In this document: in pieces, positions 37,544-45,581 of the stretch
How the letters are laid out: each line of letters starts with the position of its first letter
Numbering within the stretch: position 1 is the stretch's first letter
DNA from: JBJXHN01 sp046233135
GTDB taxonomy: Bacteria > Pseudomonadota > Alphaproteobacteria > Rhodospirillales > Rhodospirillaceae
Reading direction: 5' to 3'
NCBI GenBank assembly: GCA_046233135.1
Contig: JBJXHN010000009.1
Coordinates: 108,585-172,584 of the forward strand
Length of the DNA stretch: 64,000 nt
Translations under genes and position numbers: made by a program
The notes under the pieces: model-generated
Database searches by the model: none
The model's input: the letters and a program-made list of their open reading frames with translations, nothing else
Told to the model about the DNA's origin: nothing

Positions 37544-39715
37544 ATGACCTCCGCGCCGACCATATCGCCCCAGTATACCTATTCCCTGGCCAACCCCTGC
37601 GTGACCGTCAACCTTGCAAGCGCCTCGCTTCAGCTACAGGTCGCCGGCCCGGCAATGCAGGGACAGGCGATCCAATATGGCCCGAAATCCTTTACCGTCT
37701 GTTTCCCCATCGGCAGCGCATCGGCGGACCTCGCCAGCAGCGTGGGTGCAGGCATTACTGAAACACAGACCTACACCGTCACCATGCAGGTTCCGCTCAG
37801 TTCCGGAGAAACAAAGACGGTGACATCCACCTGGACGGCCCGGCTTTCGGCAAGCTCCTCAGCGGACCTGACCATTCTGGAGTTCTCTACCGAAGATTCA
37901 GGCATTCCAACCGGCTGTAGCTATACCTTCACCATCGGCCCCTTCACCTCGAACCCGATCCCCGCCGGCTCGGCCCTGATGGTCAGCGATTCCGGGGCGA
38001 CCGCCACGGTCTCGGTTACCAAGGAAACGGCCCTGGAGATCGTTAGCTTCACGCCCTCGAACCCTCATCCCTCGCTGTGCGAGCAGATCACTCTGAATTG
38101 GACGGTAATCGGTGGTGTATCCGTCGCATTGGATGGCGGCGAACTCCAGCAGCTGACAGGTCCGGGACCGCATGAAGGAAGCTTCTCTGTTCAGGTTTCC
38201 CCCGCGTTGATGGCTTTCCCAACGGGTGCGATCCCCCGCAGCGGCGTGCCCAGCTGCCCAATCGATGGCGCCCAACCGGTCCAAACCTACCCGAACACCT
38301 TCAACCAGAAAATCTTCACTCTTCAACTAAAAGACGAAAACAATACCACGACAGAACAGGTAACAACGATCAGCCTGATGCCGGTTTTCGCCAGCCTTAC
38401 CACCGATCCATCCACTGTAAACTGGGGAGAAAGCACAACGGTAAGCTGGAGCGTCGCCAATTCCGATGGGGTCTGGGCCGTCACCACCCCCGAAAACCAA
38501 GTCCTTGCGTCGAGCCCGAAAAACGCCATGACAGGATCCGTCACGTTCACTCCCAGTGATTGTCAGAGCATTTCCGGCGCAGGAACGGATAAGGGTCCCT
38601 ATACTGTCACCCTAACCCTGAAGGCCGGGGGATATCATTCGGCTAACGTGCAAACCCTCGTCACCATCAGTCCTGTGTTGCTCAGCGATCTTGAAATCAC
38701 CCCCAGTGGGACCGTTTCCGCCAATCAAACCGTCACTCTGTCCTGGACCGCGGACAGTGCCAAGTCTCTGACTCTGTATCTCAGTGATTCGACGATCGAT
38801 GTCACCGGCAAAGACAGCTACACGTTCTCGCCCGGCACATACAGCGGCACCGCCTCGACGCTGGACATTTCTCTGGTGGCAGAAGGCGTCAGCGATCAAT
38901 CGGTCAAGCTGTCCCTTCCCGCTTTGCAGATCGAACCCGTCAAGATCCAGAAGGTTTCCCTCAGCACTATATCCCCAGGAAAAGTGATCGGCGTTTACGC
39001 TGAAAGCCAGGACGGCACAAAGACTGTTCCCTTTAACAACAAATTCTCACTCGAATGGGAGACCGTTTCTGCTACCAAGGTATATTTCTCAGGTGGCAAC
39101 TTTTCCAAGAACCCCATCTATCTGGAAGCTATGGGCTCTTTGATCTATACCTCCGCAGTCTTCTTCCCCGCGGGGATCCAGCTCGGAAGCACCTATTCCC
39201 TGACAGCGGAAGGACCTGAAGGTCCGGCCGGGCAAACATTTGCCATGGAAACCGAGGGAAGCCCGGCGCAGACCATCCTGCTGGGTCCGGCATATCTATT
39301 TAATGGATCGATTGAAACCAATGCCCTGCCATATTGCGGTCTGATCAACCCTCCCTACTACTTCAGCGATTCCTTCAACAACAACAGCCCCCTTGATTAC
39401 ACCAGTTCGACCGATTCAGAAGGGACAAGCTGGACCATTCAGGCTCTGGGGATTTCCAGCGGGGCAACGCTCACCCCGGCTGAAAAGGACTTGCCCCTCA
39501 AATCTTTTGGGGTGCAGTCAGAAAATGGCACCACCACCATCACCTTCCCGGGACCGATTGCCGGGCTGACGATTACCTACCCGTTCGGACCATCGTCCGG
39601 CACCTGCCAGATCCTGGAAAGTTCCGTCGTTTTCTCCAATGTCACCGAACCTTTTGTCTTCCAGATGAACGCCCCCAGCTGGCCCGGTGTTTACTGGTAC
39701 GCCGCACCGTCATAA
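37544..39715 (+). CDS. Ig-like repeat protein of the DUF6603 operon
   Basis: A 723-residue protein of stacked Ig-like/beta-sandwich modules. Repeating hallmarks are ITLNWTVIGGVSVAL, STVNWGESTTVSWSVAN and QTVTLSWTADSAKSLTLYL, each spaced about 160-180 residues, the pattern of bacterial Ig-like domains in which a W-x-V strand is followed by a turn. The N-terminal 170 residues and the C-terminal 150 (TITFPGPIAGLTITYPFGP) look different, perhaps lectin-like or capping. No export signal is visible. Start ATG has GAGGA upstream. It ends the operon; a decayed transposase begins about 95 bases on. Confidence 0.85.
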   Translation: MTSAPTISPQYTYSLANPCVTVNLASASLQLQVAGPAMQGQAIQYGPKSFTVCFPIGSASADLASSVGAGITETQTYTVTMQVPLSSGETKTVTSTWTARLSASSSADLTILEFSTEDSGIPTGCSYTFTIGPFTSNPIPAGSALMVSDSGATATVSVTKETALEIVSFTPSNPHPSLCEQITLNWTVIGGVSVALDGGELQQLTGPGPHEGSFSVQVSPALMAFPTGAIPRSGVPSCPIDGAQPVQTYPNTFNQKIFTLQLKDENNTTTEQVTTISLMPVFASLTTDPSTVNWGESTTVSWSVANSDGVWAVTTPENQVLASSPKNAMTGSVTFTPSDCQSISGAGTDKGPYTVTLTLKAGGYHSANVQTLVTISPVLLSDLEITPSGTVSANQTVTLSWTADSAKSLTLYLSDSTIDVTGKDSYTFSPGTYSGTASTLDISLVAEGVSDQSVKLSLPALQIEPVKIQKVSLSTISPGKVIGVYAESQDGTKTVPFNNKFSLEWETVSATKVYFSGGNFSKNPIYLEAMGSLIYTSAVFFPAGIQLGSTYSLTAEGPEGPAGQTFAMETEGSPAQTILLGPAYLFNGSIETNALPYCGLINPPYYFSDSFNNNSPLDYTSSTDSEGTSWTIQALGISSGATLTPAEKDLPLKSFGVQSENGTTTITFPGPIAGLTITYPFGPSSGTCQILESSVVFSNVTEPFVFQMNAPSWPGVYWYAAPS

Positions 39716-39809
39716 TCCCGGCGCTGTCCAGGGCATTGACGAACGGCGCGCCAGGCTCAGTCACGGCGCTATGGCCGATTTCGGGTGACGCAGTGAAGGG
39801 GGGAGCGAA

Positions 39810-40226
39810 GTGGCGCCGCAAGAGATGTCGCGCCGAAGCAAGCTTCTGCTGATGAACCGGATCGCTCCCGAGATCAAGGCCGCTGTGGTCGAGATGGTGA
39901 CGGAGCAGCCAGCCTGGGGACAGCAGCGCGTCTCGGACGAACTGAAAAAAACGGGGCCTGTCCATCTCCCCCTTCGGAGTCCGCTGAGTCTGGCAATGCC
40001 ATGACCTGGAAAACATAAAAAAAGCGGCTGACGGCCTTGGAAGCCAAGGTTGCCGAGACCGGCGCCCTGCTCACCGAGGCCCAGGTGGTTGCTCTGGGAA
40101 AAGCCAAGGCTGACAACGAAGCCCACGGTGAATTCGAAAGGGGATGCCCGGGATATTGCGCCGCCCAGGACACCTTCCCCGTGGGCACCCTGAAGGGGCG
40201 TGGACCGTGTTCACCAGCAGACGGGT
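39810..40226 (+). pseudogene. Decayed IS3/IS481-type transposase
   Basis: Fragments of an integrase-core transposase in several frames: KLLLMNRIAPEIKAAVVEMV then WGQQRVSDELKK, a shift and an in-frame stop, then KRLTALEAKVAETGALLTEA, HGEFERGCPGYCAAQDTF and VGTLKG, and finally a short GVDRVHQQT in another frame. The poly-A run at about 40015-40021 is one shift site. The C-terminal half with the last catalytic acids is absent. It marks past insertion right at the end of the giant operon. Confidence 0.75.
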
Positions 40227-40530
40227 CCTGCGGTGCCGGGAATAGGCTGCACGTGGCGGGACATTCATATCCATCACCCGAGAGTTGGCCCCGGTACTGT
40301 ACAAAGTACCCCCTGCCATCCGGGATCATGCAGCTCCTCGGCCCCTTGGGGCACAATGCCCATATCGCGGTGGCTGACGACCCGAGCGCAATCCTATTAA
40401 GCAGGCTTTGGACTGTCTTGCTGGGTGCGAGCCCCGTGAAGGGGAAGTCGTCCTCTCCGAGCCGGCGGCAAAAGCCTTCTCTCGCGAGCGTGGTTGCCCT
40501 GGCTCCGGGCTAAGGATATGATGGATTGAA
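40227..40530. other. Intergenic stretch without recognisable gene
   Basis: Between the transposase remnant and the GntR gene I see no convincing reading frame. The segment at 40400-40500 is rich in short inverted matches and could be residual mobile DNA; no family could be assigned. Confidence 0.4.
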
Positions 40531-41412
40531 ATGATTGAAGAAAGTCGGCTGTCGCGAAGGTTCACCTCGTCGGTCGGCGACAATGAACGCCGCCACGCCG
40601 ACCGCAGACACGTGTCCGCATGGCCAAACATAGGGTCGACCGCCGGAACGCGGCCGATGACGCAGCGAATGGCGGCTGAGAAAAGATACGCGTTCGTCGC
40701 GCGAAAATTGACCGAAGCGATCGGCTCCGGTGTCTACCCCGTAGGGACAATACTGCCCACCGAAGTGGAATTGGCCGGCCTCTACGGGGTTAGCCGTGCG
40801 ACGGTGCGTCTGGCTCTGTCCAACCTGCACCAGTTGGGGCTGATTTCCCGTAAGCGGAACGTCGGAACCCGGGTCGAAGCATCACGCCCGCCTCAAGAAT
40901 ATTCCTCCTACGCCCAATCCCTGGGCACCGTCGATGACCTGCTGCAATACGCCAAGGACACGCGGCGTGCAGTCCAGGCCCGAACCCGCGTGGTCGCCGA
41001 CGAGGACCTGGCCATCCGCCTGGGCTGCCGCCCCGGGCGCCGCTGGATGCAGTTCTCCAGTCTCCGCCTGCCCGAGAACGAGGGCGAGGAAGCCCCGCTT
41101 TGCTGGACCGATGCCTTCGTTGACGACCTCTACGGTGACTTGGTGGCCGAGAACATCGACAGCTATCCTGGTGCCATCAGCTCCCTGATCGAGGCGAGAA
41201 CCGGCAAGCGGATCGGCGAAGTGGTCCAGAGCATCCAGGCAGTTTCCATTTCTCCGGCCCTCGCCCGTTCTTTGCGCGTCGGCCCCGCCAGTCCGGGGTT
41301 GGAAATCACCCGTCACTATCTAGACGAGGGCGGGCAGTGCCTTTTGGTGACTTTCAGCACCTATCCCGCCCATAAGTTCCAATATGAGATGCGCCTTCTG
41401 CGGCGAGCCTGA
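40531..41412 (+). CDS. GntR-family (HutC/UTRA type) transcriptional regulator
   Basis: Up to 293 residues. The winged helix is PTEVELAGLYGVSRATVRLA then LSNLHQLGLISRKRNVGTRV, followed by a UTRA-type ligand domain with WTDAFVDDLYGDL, EVVQSIQAVSISPALARSL and ITRHYLDEGGQCLLVTFSTY. The start is uncertain: 40531 gives an extra ~42 residues with no domain, while ATG at 40657 (MTQRMAAEKRYAF) gives the usual HutC length of about 250. I keep the longer boundary. It sits 3 bases from the 3' end of the convergent dehydrogenase gene and upstream of the catabolic operon, whose promoter holds a strong inverted repeat, so it most likely represses that operon until an acyl-CoA or acid effector binds. Confidence 0.87.
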   Translation: MIEESRLSRRFTSSVGDNERRHADRRHVSAWPNIGSTAGTRPMTQRMAAEKRYAFVARKLTEAIGSGVYPVGTILPTEVELAGLYGVSRATVRLALSNLHQLGLISRKRNVGTRVEASRPPQEYSSYAQSLGTVDDLLQYAKDTRRAVQARTRVVADEDLAIRLGCRPGRRWMQFSSLRLPENEGEEAPLCWTDAFVDDLYGDLVAENIDSYPGAISSLIEARTGKRIGEVVQSIQAVSISPALARSLRVGPASPGLEITRHYLDEGGQCLLVTFSTYPAHKFQYEMRLLRRA

Positions 41413-41415
41413 TCG

Positions 41416-42663
41416 TCACTCCTGCTCATCCAGGAAGCGTCCCCCCCTGTCCGCCAGCCGTTCCAGAAACGCGGCGGGCTTCCATTCTGCGCGGCCAGAG
41501 ACAGCGTGGAACCGGGCACAGCCGTCCCGCACCACGTCAGAACCACGGGAATCCGCCCAGGCCATGGGTCCGCCATGGTCGGCGGGAAAGCCGAACCCCA
41601 GCCGCCAAATCGTGTCGATATCGGCAGCGTCAGCGGCCACCCCCTCCTCCAGAATCCGCGCCCCTTCATTGGCGATCATCAGGAGACAACGGTCGAGGAT
41701 CTCTTCGTCGGGGATCGGGTCCGCACGGGCGGTCGGTCGCCCGGTGGCTTCGTCGACCAGGGCGCGGATGCCTGGATCAGCCATCGGCGACCGCCCTCCA
41801 TCGGGATAGCGATAGACACCGACACCCGTCTTCTGCCCATGGCGGCCTCGTTCGGCGACCAGGTCCAGCCAGCTGCGAGACATGGCGAGGGGGCTACCAT
41901 CCCGCCGCTGCTGTTCCCGAGCCCGCCATCCGACGTCCACCCCGGCCAGATCGGATATCGCGAAGGGACCCAAGGGGAAGCCGAAGTCGGTCATCACCCG
42001 GTCCACGTCCTGGACGTCCGCCCCCTCCTCCACCAGCAGCACCGCTTCCCATAGGCGGCGGTGCAGCATACGGTTGGCGACGAAGGATGGGCCATTGCCC
42101 ACCACAACGGGCGTCTTGCCGCTGCGCAGGCCCACATCGCGGGCAATCGCAAGCGCCGCCTCGCTCGTCCCGGGATGCCGGACGATCTCCAGCAGTCTCA
42201 TCACATTGGCCGGGCTGAAGAAGTGCATTCCCAGGAACCGGGACGGGGAAGTGGTCGCCCCGGAAAGGGTTTCCACATCCAGGGTCGAGGTGTTGGTGGC
42301 CAGAACAGTATCCGGACGGACGACCCGGTCGAGCCGGGTGAGAAGGGACAGCTTGGCCCCCAGGTCTTCGATGATGGCCTCGATGACCACATCGCTCTCC
42401 GCCAGTTCCTCCAGGTGTCGCGCCGGCACGATCGCGTCCAGTCGCGCCTCCACCTCCTCTGCGGAGAGCCGTCCCTTTGCCAGAGCGGACCGATAGAACC
42501 CCGGAAAAGCAGCCATCGCCGCATCCAGGGTTGGCGGATGCGAATCGAACAGGCGAACCCGGAGGCCCCCGTTGACCAGCGCGACGGCAATACCCCGTCC
42601 CATCGTTCCCGCCCCCACGACACCGACACGCAGAGATAGAGATTTACCGTGACTTGATCTCAT
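41416..42663 (-). CDS. NAD-dependent 3-hydroxyacyl-CoA dehydrogenase
   Basis: A 415-residue enzyme that oxidises 3-hydroxyacyl-CoA to 3-oxoacyl-CoA with NAD. It opens with the Rossmann motif VGVVGAGTMGRGIAVALVNG and has the catalytic HFFSPANVMRLLEIV plus NTSTLDVETLSG. C-terminal 3HCDH domains follow (GNGPSFVANRMLHRR, then a second copy near GARILEEGVAADAADIDTIW), so it has the N-domain and duplicated C-domain of FadB/PaaH-type enzymes but no hydratase. ATG at 42663 has AAGGA upstream. It is divergent from the catabolic operon and 3' adjacent to the GntR gene, and would supply a beta-oxidation step to the pathway. Confidence 0.9.
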   Translation of the reverse strand: MRSSHGKSLSLRVGVVGAGTMGRGIAVALVNGGLRVRLFDSHPPTLDAAMAAFPGFYRSALAKGRLSAEEVEARLDAIVPARHLEELAESDVVIEAIIEDLGAKLSLLTRLDRVVRPDTVLATNTSTLDVETLSGATTSPSRFLGMHFFSPANVMRLLEIVRHPGTSEAALAIARDVGLRSGKTPVVVGNGPSFVANRMLHRRLWEAVLLVEEGADVQDVDRVMTDFGFPLGPFAISDLAGVDVGWRAREQQRRDGSPLAMSRSWLDLVAERGRHGQKTGVGVYRYPDGGRSPMADPGIRALVDEATGRPTARADPIPDEEILDRCLLMIANEGARILEEGVAADAADIDTIWRLGFGFPADHGGPMAWADSRGSDVVRDGCARFHAVSGRAEWKPAAFLERLADRGGRFLDEQE

Positions 42664-42794
42664 GTCGGTTTTTCGTCCTTTTGGATTTTTGATCACCTGA
42701 AACCAGGACTCCTTCCCTATCCCCTCACGCCATCGCTACGCGCACTTCGTCGCACTGCAACAAGATCTTCGGAGATGGGATCGAGAGTGCCGGG

Positions 42795-42823
42795 TTGACA
42801 GACCATATCGCTTGGGCTTTTAT
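42795..42823 (+). promoter_or_regulatory. Sigma70-type promoter of the catabolic operon
   Basis: TTGACA at 42795-42800, 17 bases, then TTTTAT (42818-42823). The -35 box is perfect, the -10 only moderate, as expected of a regulated promoter. The -10 region abuts the inverted repeat. Confidence 0.5.
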
Positions 42824-42854
42824 AGGTCCATACAAATCAATAAGTACGGACTTA
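42823..42854. promoter_or_regulatory. GntR-type operator, inverted repeat
   Basis: TAGGTCCATAC (42823-42833) and GTACGGACTTA (42844-42854) are inverted copies matching at 9 of 11 positions, with a ten-base spacer. It covers the end of the -10 element and the likely transcription start, the expected place for a repressor such as the nearby GntR protein. Confidence 0.55.
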
Positions 42855-42995
42855 AGGAAGCCTCCAGGTGTTCTCAACTCCCCCGCCCTTGGCCCAGCGG
42901 TGGCCATTTCACCGCACCCCCTCGCCCGCCTCCGCCCCGAGGCGATCCCATCCCGTTTGCCTCGGTAGCCGGATCAGACGGGCAGGAGAGCGGTG

Positions 42996-43391
42996 ATGAC
43001 GGCTGTCAATGTCCTGACTTCATCCCCCTTCGCCACCTATCAGGATCATCTGGAACGGGGCGACCTGGCCTATCAGGTCACGGCGGATGGCATCCCCGTC
43101 TTCTTCCCTCGCGTGACCGCCCCGGGCACCGGAGAGTCTGACCTGTCCTGGCGGGTATCTCGTGGCTGCGGAAGCGTCTACAGCACCACGATCGTCCGGC
43201 GTCGGGACGAACCGCCACGCAACGTCAGCCTGATCGAGCTCGACGAGGGCTTCCGCCTGATGAGCCAAGTGGTGGACATCAATCCGGCCGACGTGGTCAT
43301 CGGCATGCGCGTCCACTTGCGTGTCCAGGACGTGGATGGCCAGCCCCTGCCCTTGTTCGTCCCGGATCGGGACAAGGAGGCGCGGTCATGA
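42996..43391 (+). CDS. DUF35 OB-fold protein, partner of the thiolase-like protein
   Basis: A 131-residue DUF35-type OB-fold protein: FPRVTAPGTGESDLSWRVSR, CGSVYSTTIVRRR and NVSLIELDEGFRLMSQVVDI. These proteins bind thiolase-superfamily subunits. The usual N-terminal zinc-ribbon cysteines are absent: only one Cys is seen. Start ATG has AGGAG upstream; a GTG one codon earlier is possible. Its stop overlaps the next gene's start (ATGA), matching the known pairing in which a DUF35 protein forms a retro-aldolase or acyl-transfer complex with a thiolase fold protein. Confidence 0.83.
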   Translation: MTAVNVLTSSPFATYQDHLERGDLAYQVTADGIPVFFPRVTAPGTGESDLSWRVSRGCGSVYSTTIVRRRDEPPRNVSLIELDEGFRLMSQVVDINPADVVIGMRVHLRVQDVDGQPLPLFVPDRDKEARS

Positions 43392-44539
43392 CCCCCCGGT
43401 CCCTCGGTATCGCGGTGGTTGGCGCCGCCGAATCAGACATGGGCAAGGTCGCGCCTCACATGACCCCCATGGACCTCGCCGCCCAGGCCACCATGCGCGC
43501 CCTCGCCGACTGCGGGCTGACCCTGAAGGACGTGGACGGGGTATTCTGCGCCACGGCGCAGGCCCGCTTCGCGCCGATGATGCTGGCGGAATACCTCGGC
43601 ATCGACCCCACCTACATGGACGGCACACAGATCGGCGGCTCCTCCTTCATGGCCCATGTGGGTCACGCGGCGGCGGCGATCCGCGCCGGGCTCTGCTCGG
43701 TAGCCCTGGTGGCCTACGGCAGCACCCAGCGATCGGTATCGCGGGCGCAGGCTTCCCCGCCCGACTTCAACGCCTACGAAACCCCTTTCCGGCCGCTCTT
43801 GCCGGTCAGCGCCTATGCCCTGGCGGCGGCGCGGCACATGCACCAGTACGGCACCACCCGCGTTCATCTCGCAGAGGTCGCGGTGGCGGCCCGGGCGTGG
43901 GCCCGCCTCAATCCGGCGGCCTGGGACCGTGATCCCTTGTCCATCGACGACGTCCTTGCCGCCCGCATGATTTCCGACCCGTTGACCGTTCGCGATTGCT
44001 GCCTGGCTCTCGATGGCGGCGGAGCCATCATTCTGACCTCCACCGACCGGGCGGCGGATCTGGCGAAACAGCCTGTCCACGTCCTCGGCCAGGGCGAGGC
44101 CGTCGGTCACGGATCGATCTCCAACATGGCCGACCTCACCACGACGGCAGCCACGCGCTCCGGGTCCCGCTGCTTCGCCCAGGCGGGCCTGACGCCGGAT
44201 GACGTGGACGTCCTTTCGCTCTACGACGCCTTCACCATCTGCCCCATCCTGTTCCTGGAGGACCTGGGTTTCTGCCCCAAAGGAGAGGGAGGCGCGTTCG
44301 TCCAGGACGGAGCCATCGGCCCGGGCGGACGGCTGGCGGTCAACACCAACGGCGGCGGCCTGTCCTACAACCACCCCGGCATGTACGGCCTGCTGGGGAT
44401 CATCGAATGCGTCCGCCAGATCCGGGGCGAAGCGGGCGACCGCCAGGTCACCGGCTGCGAGGTGGCCCTGGCTCATGGCAACGGCGGGGTCCTTTCCAGC
44501 CAATGCACGCTGCTTCTGGGCAGCGGCGGGACGGTCTGA
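43388..44539 (+). CDS. SCP2/Ltp2-type thiolase-like protein lacking catalytic Cys
   Basis: A 383-residue thiolase-superfamily member. The N-terminal half reads VGAAESDMGK, VDGVFCATAQARFAPMMLAE. Where degradative thiolases have their nucleophile in a C-S/A-G motif it reads GGSSFMAHVGHAAAAIRAG, so the Cys is Ser (residues 85/86). Late motifs VLSLYDAFTICPILFLEDLG, NTNGGGLSYNHPGMYGL and ALAHGNGGVLSS are conserved, including tyrosines that act in Ltp2-like aldolases. Together with the DUF35 protein, a retro-aldol cleavage or non-standard acyl transfer is likelier than ordinary thiolysis. That is inference from this family; Ltp2/DUF35 in sterol side-chain breakdown is the model. Confidence 0.83.
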   Translation: MTPRSLGIAVVGAAESDMGKVAPHMTPMDLAAQATMRALADCGLTLKDVDGVFCATAQARFAPMMLAEYLGIDPTYMDGTQIGGSSFMAHVGHAAAAIRAGLCSVALVAYGSTQRSVSRAQASPPDFNAYETPFRPLLPVSAYALAAARHMHQYGTTRVHLAEVAVAARAWARLNPAAWDRDPLSIDDVLAARMISDPLTVRDCCLALDGGGAIILTSTDRAADLAKQPVHVLGQGEAVGHGSISNMADLTTTAATRSGSRCFAQAGLTPDDVDVLSLYDAFTICPILFLEDLGFCPKGEGGAFVQDGAIGPGGRLAVNTNGGGLSYNHPGMYGLLGIIECVRQIRGEAGDRQVTGCEVALAHGNGGVLSSQCTLLLGSGGTV

Positions 44540-44541
44540 CC

Positions 44542-45477
44542 ATGGACACCTCCCTTTCCAGCCGGACCGGTCCCCTCGCGGGCCGCGTGGCCATCGTGAC
44601 CGGAGCCGGTGGCGGCATCGGCCGCGGGATCGCGATGGAACTCGCCCGCCAAGGCGCGGCGGTGATCGCGAACGATATCGGGGCCGATCTGCTGGGTGGC
44701 GGCGCGGACGCCGGTCCGGCCGAGACGGTGGCCGGGGAAATCCGCCGGAACGGAGGCATCTCGGCCGCCGACACCACGAGCATCACCTCGTGGGACGGAG
44801 CCCGGTCGATCATCGGGACGGCAGTGGAGCGTTTCGGCCGCCTCGACATCCTCGTGAACAACGCCGGGATCCTTCGCGACCGCATCTTCCACAAGCTCGC
44901 CCCCTCGGACTGGCACGCAGTGATCGATGTCCACCTTCACGGCTCCTTCTACATGGCCCGGGCAGCGGCGGAACCGTTCCGCGCCCAGGGGAGCGGACGG
45001 ATGGTCTTCATGACCTCGGCATCCGGCCTGATCGGCAACTTCGGTCAGGCCAACTACGCCGCCGCCAAGCTGGCGGTGGTGGGCCTGGCCAAGTCGGTAG
45101 CCCTGGACATGGCCCGGTATGGCGTTACGGCCAACTGCGTCTGCCCGTTCGCCTGGACCCGCATGGCGGACTCCATCCCCGCCATCACCCCTGAGGAGCA
45201 GACCAGGATCGAAAAGCTGAAGCGCATGGAACCGGGAAAGATCGCCCCGCTTGTCGCCTATCTGGCTACCGAGGGCGCAACGGATACCACGGGCCAGATC
45301 TTCGCCGTTCGTGCCAATGAAATCTTCCTGATGGGGCAGAGCCGCCCGTTGCGCTCCGTCCACCGGGCCGAAGGATGGACGGCGGAAGCCATCGCCGAAC
45401 AGGCGATCCCCGCGCTCCGGCCCCACTTCTACCCGCTTGACCGCTCGGCCGACGTGTTTGGCTGGGATCCCATCTGA
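44542..45477 (+). CDS. Short-chain dehydrogenase/reductase, probable 3-hydroxyacyl-CoA type
   Basis: A 311-residue classical SDR extended at the C-terminus. NAD motif TGAGGGIGRG (21-30), NNAG at 106-109, catalytic Ser159 in MTSASG, Tyr172 and Lys176 in NYAAAK. The wording around ILRDRIFHKLAPSDW and FYMARAAAEPFRAQGSG is that of the dehydrogenase domain of MFE-2/HSD17B4-like proteins. The start ATG is two bases after the thiolase stop. It likely catalyses another CoA-ester or hydroxy-acid oxidation in this pathway. A long hairpin follows the stop. Confidence 0.88.
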   Translation: MDTSLSSRTGPLAGRVAIVTGAGGGIGRGIAMELARQGAAVIANDIGADLLGGGADAGPAETVAGEIRRNGGISAADTTSITSWDGARSIIGTAVERFGRLDILVNNAGILRDRIFHKLAPSDWHAVIDVHLHGSFYMARAAAEPFRAQGSGRMVFMTSASGLIGNFGQANYAAAKLAVVGLAKSVALDMARYGVTANCVCPFAWTRMADSIPAITPEEQTRIEKLKRMEPGKIAPLVAYLATEGATDTTGQIFAVRANEIFLMGQSRPLRSVHRAEGWTAEAIAEQAIPALRPHFYPLDRSADVFGWDPI

Positions 45478-45480
45478 CGC

Positions 45481-45505
45481 CCCGCGCCGGACCTTCCGGC
45501 GCGGG
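45481..45505. terminator. Intercistronic hairpin after the SDR gene
   Basis: Perfect 11-base arms CCCGCGCCGGA (45481-45491) and TCCGGCGCGGG (45495-45505) with loop CCT. No T-run follows, so it is more likely an RNA-stabilising or attenuating element within the operon than a strong terminator. Confidence 0.5.
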
Positions 45506-45581
45506 ATCAAACACACGGATCGGGCCGGACCATCCGGCGCCTGTCCGACAAAAGAAAAGACGAACAGACAAGGAGGAAACG

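Noticed and set aside
22002..40226. Contractile injection system or phage tail genes next to the DUF6603 operon
   Set aside because: No sheath, tube, baseplate or AAA+ ATPase gene is recognisable in the flanks.
40400..40500. Group II intron-like 3' structure
   Set aside because: A few suggestive motifs but no domain V/VI helix could be drawn with confidence.
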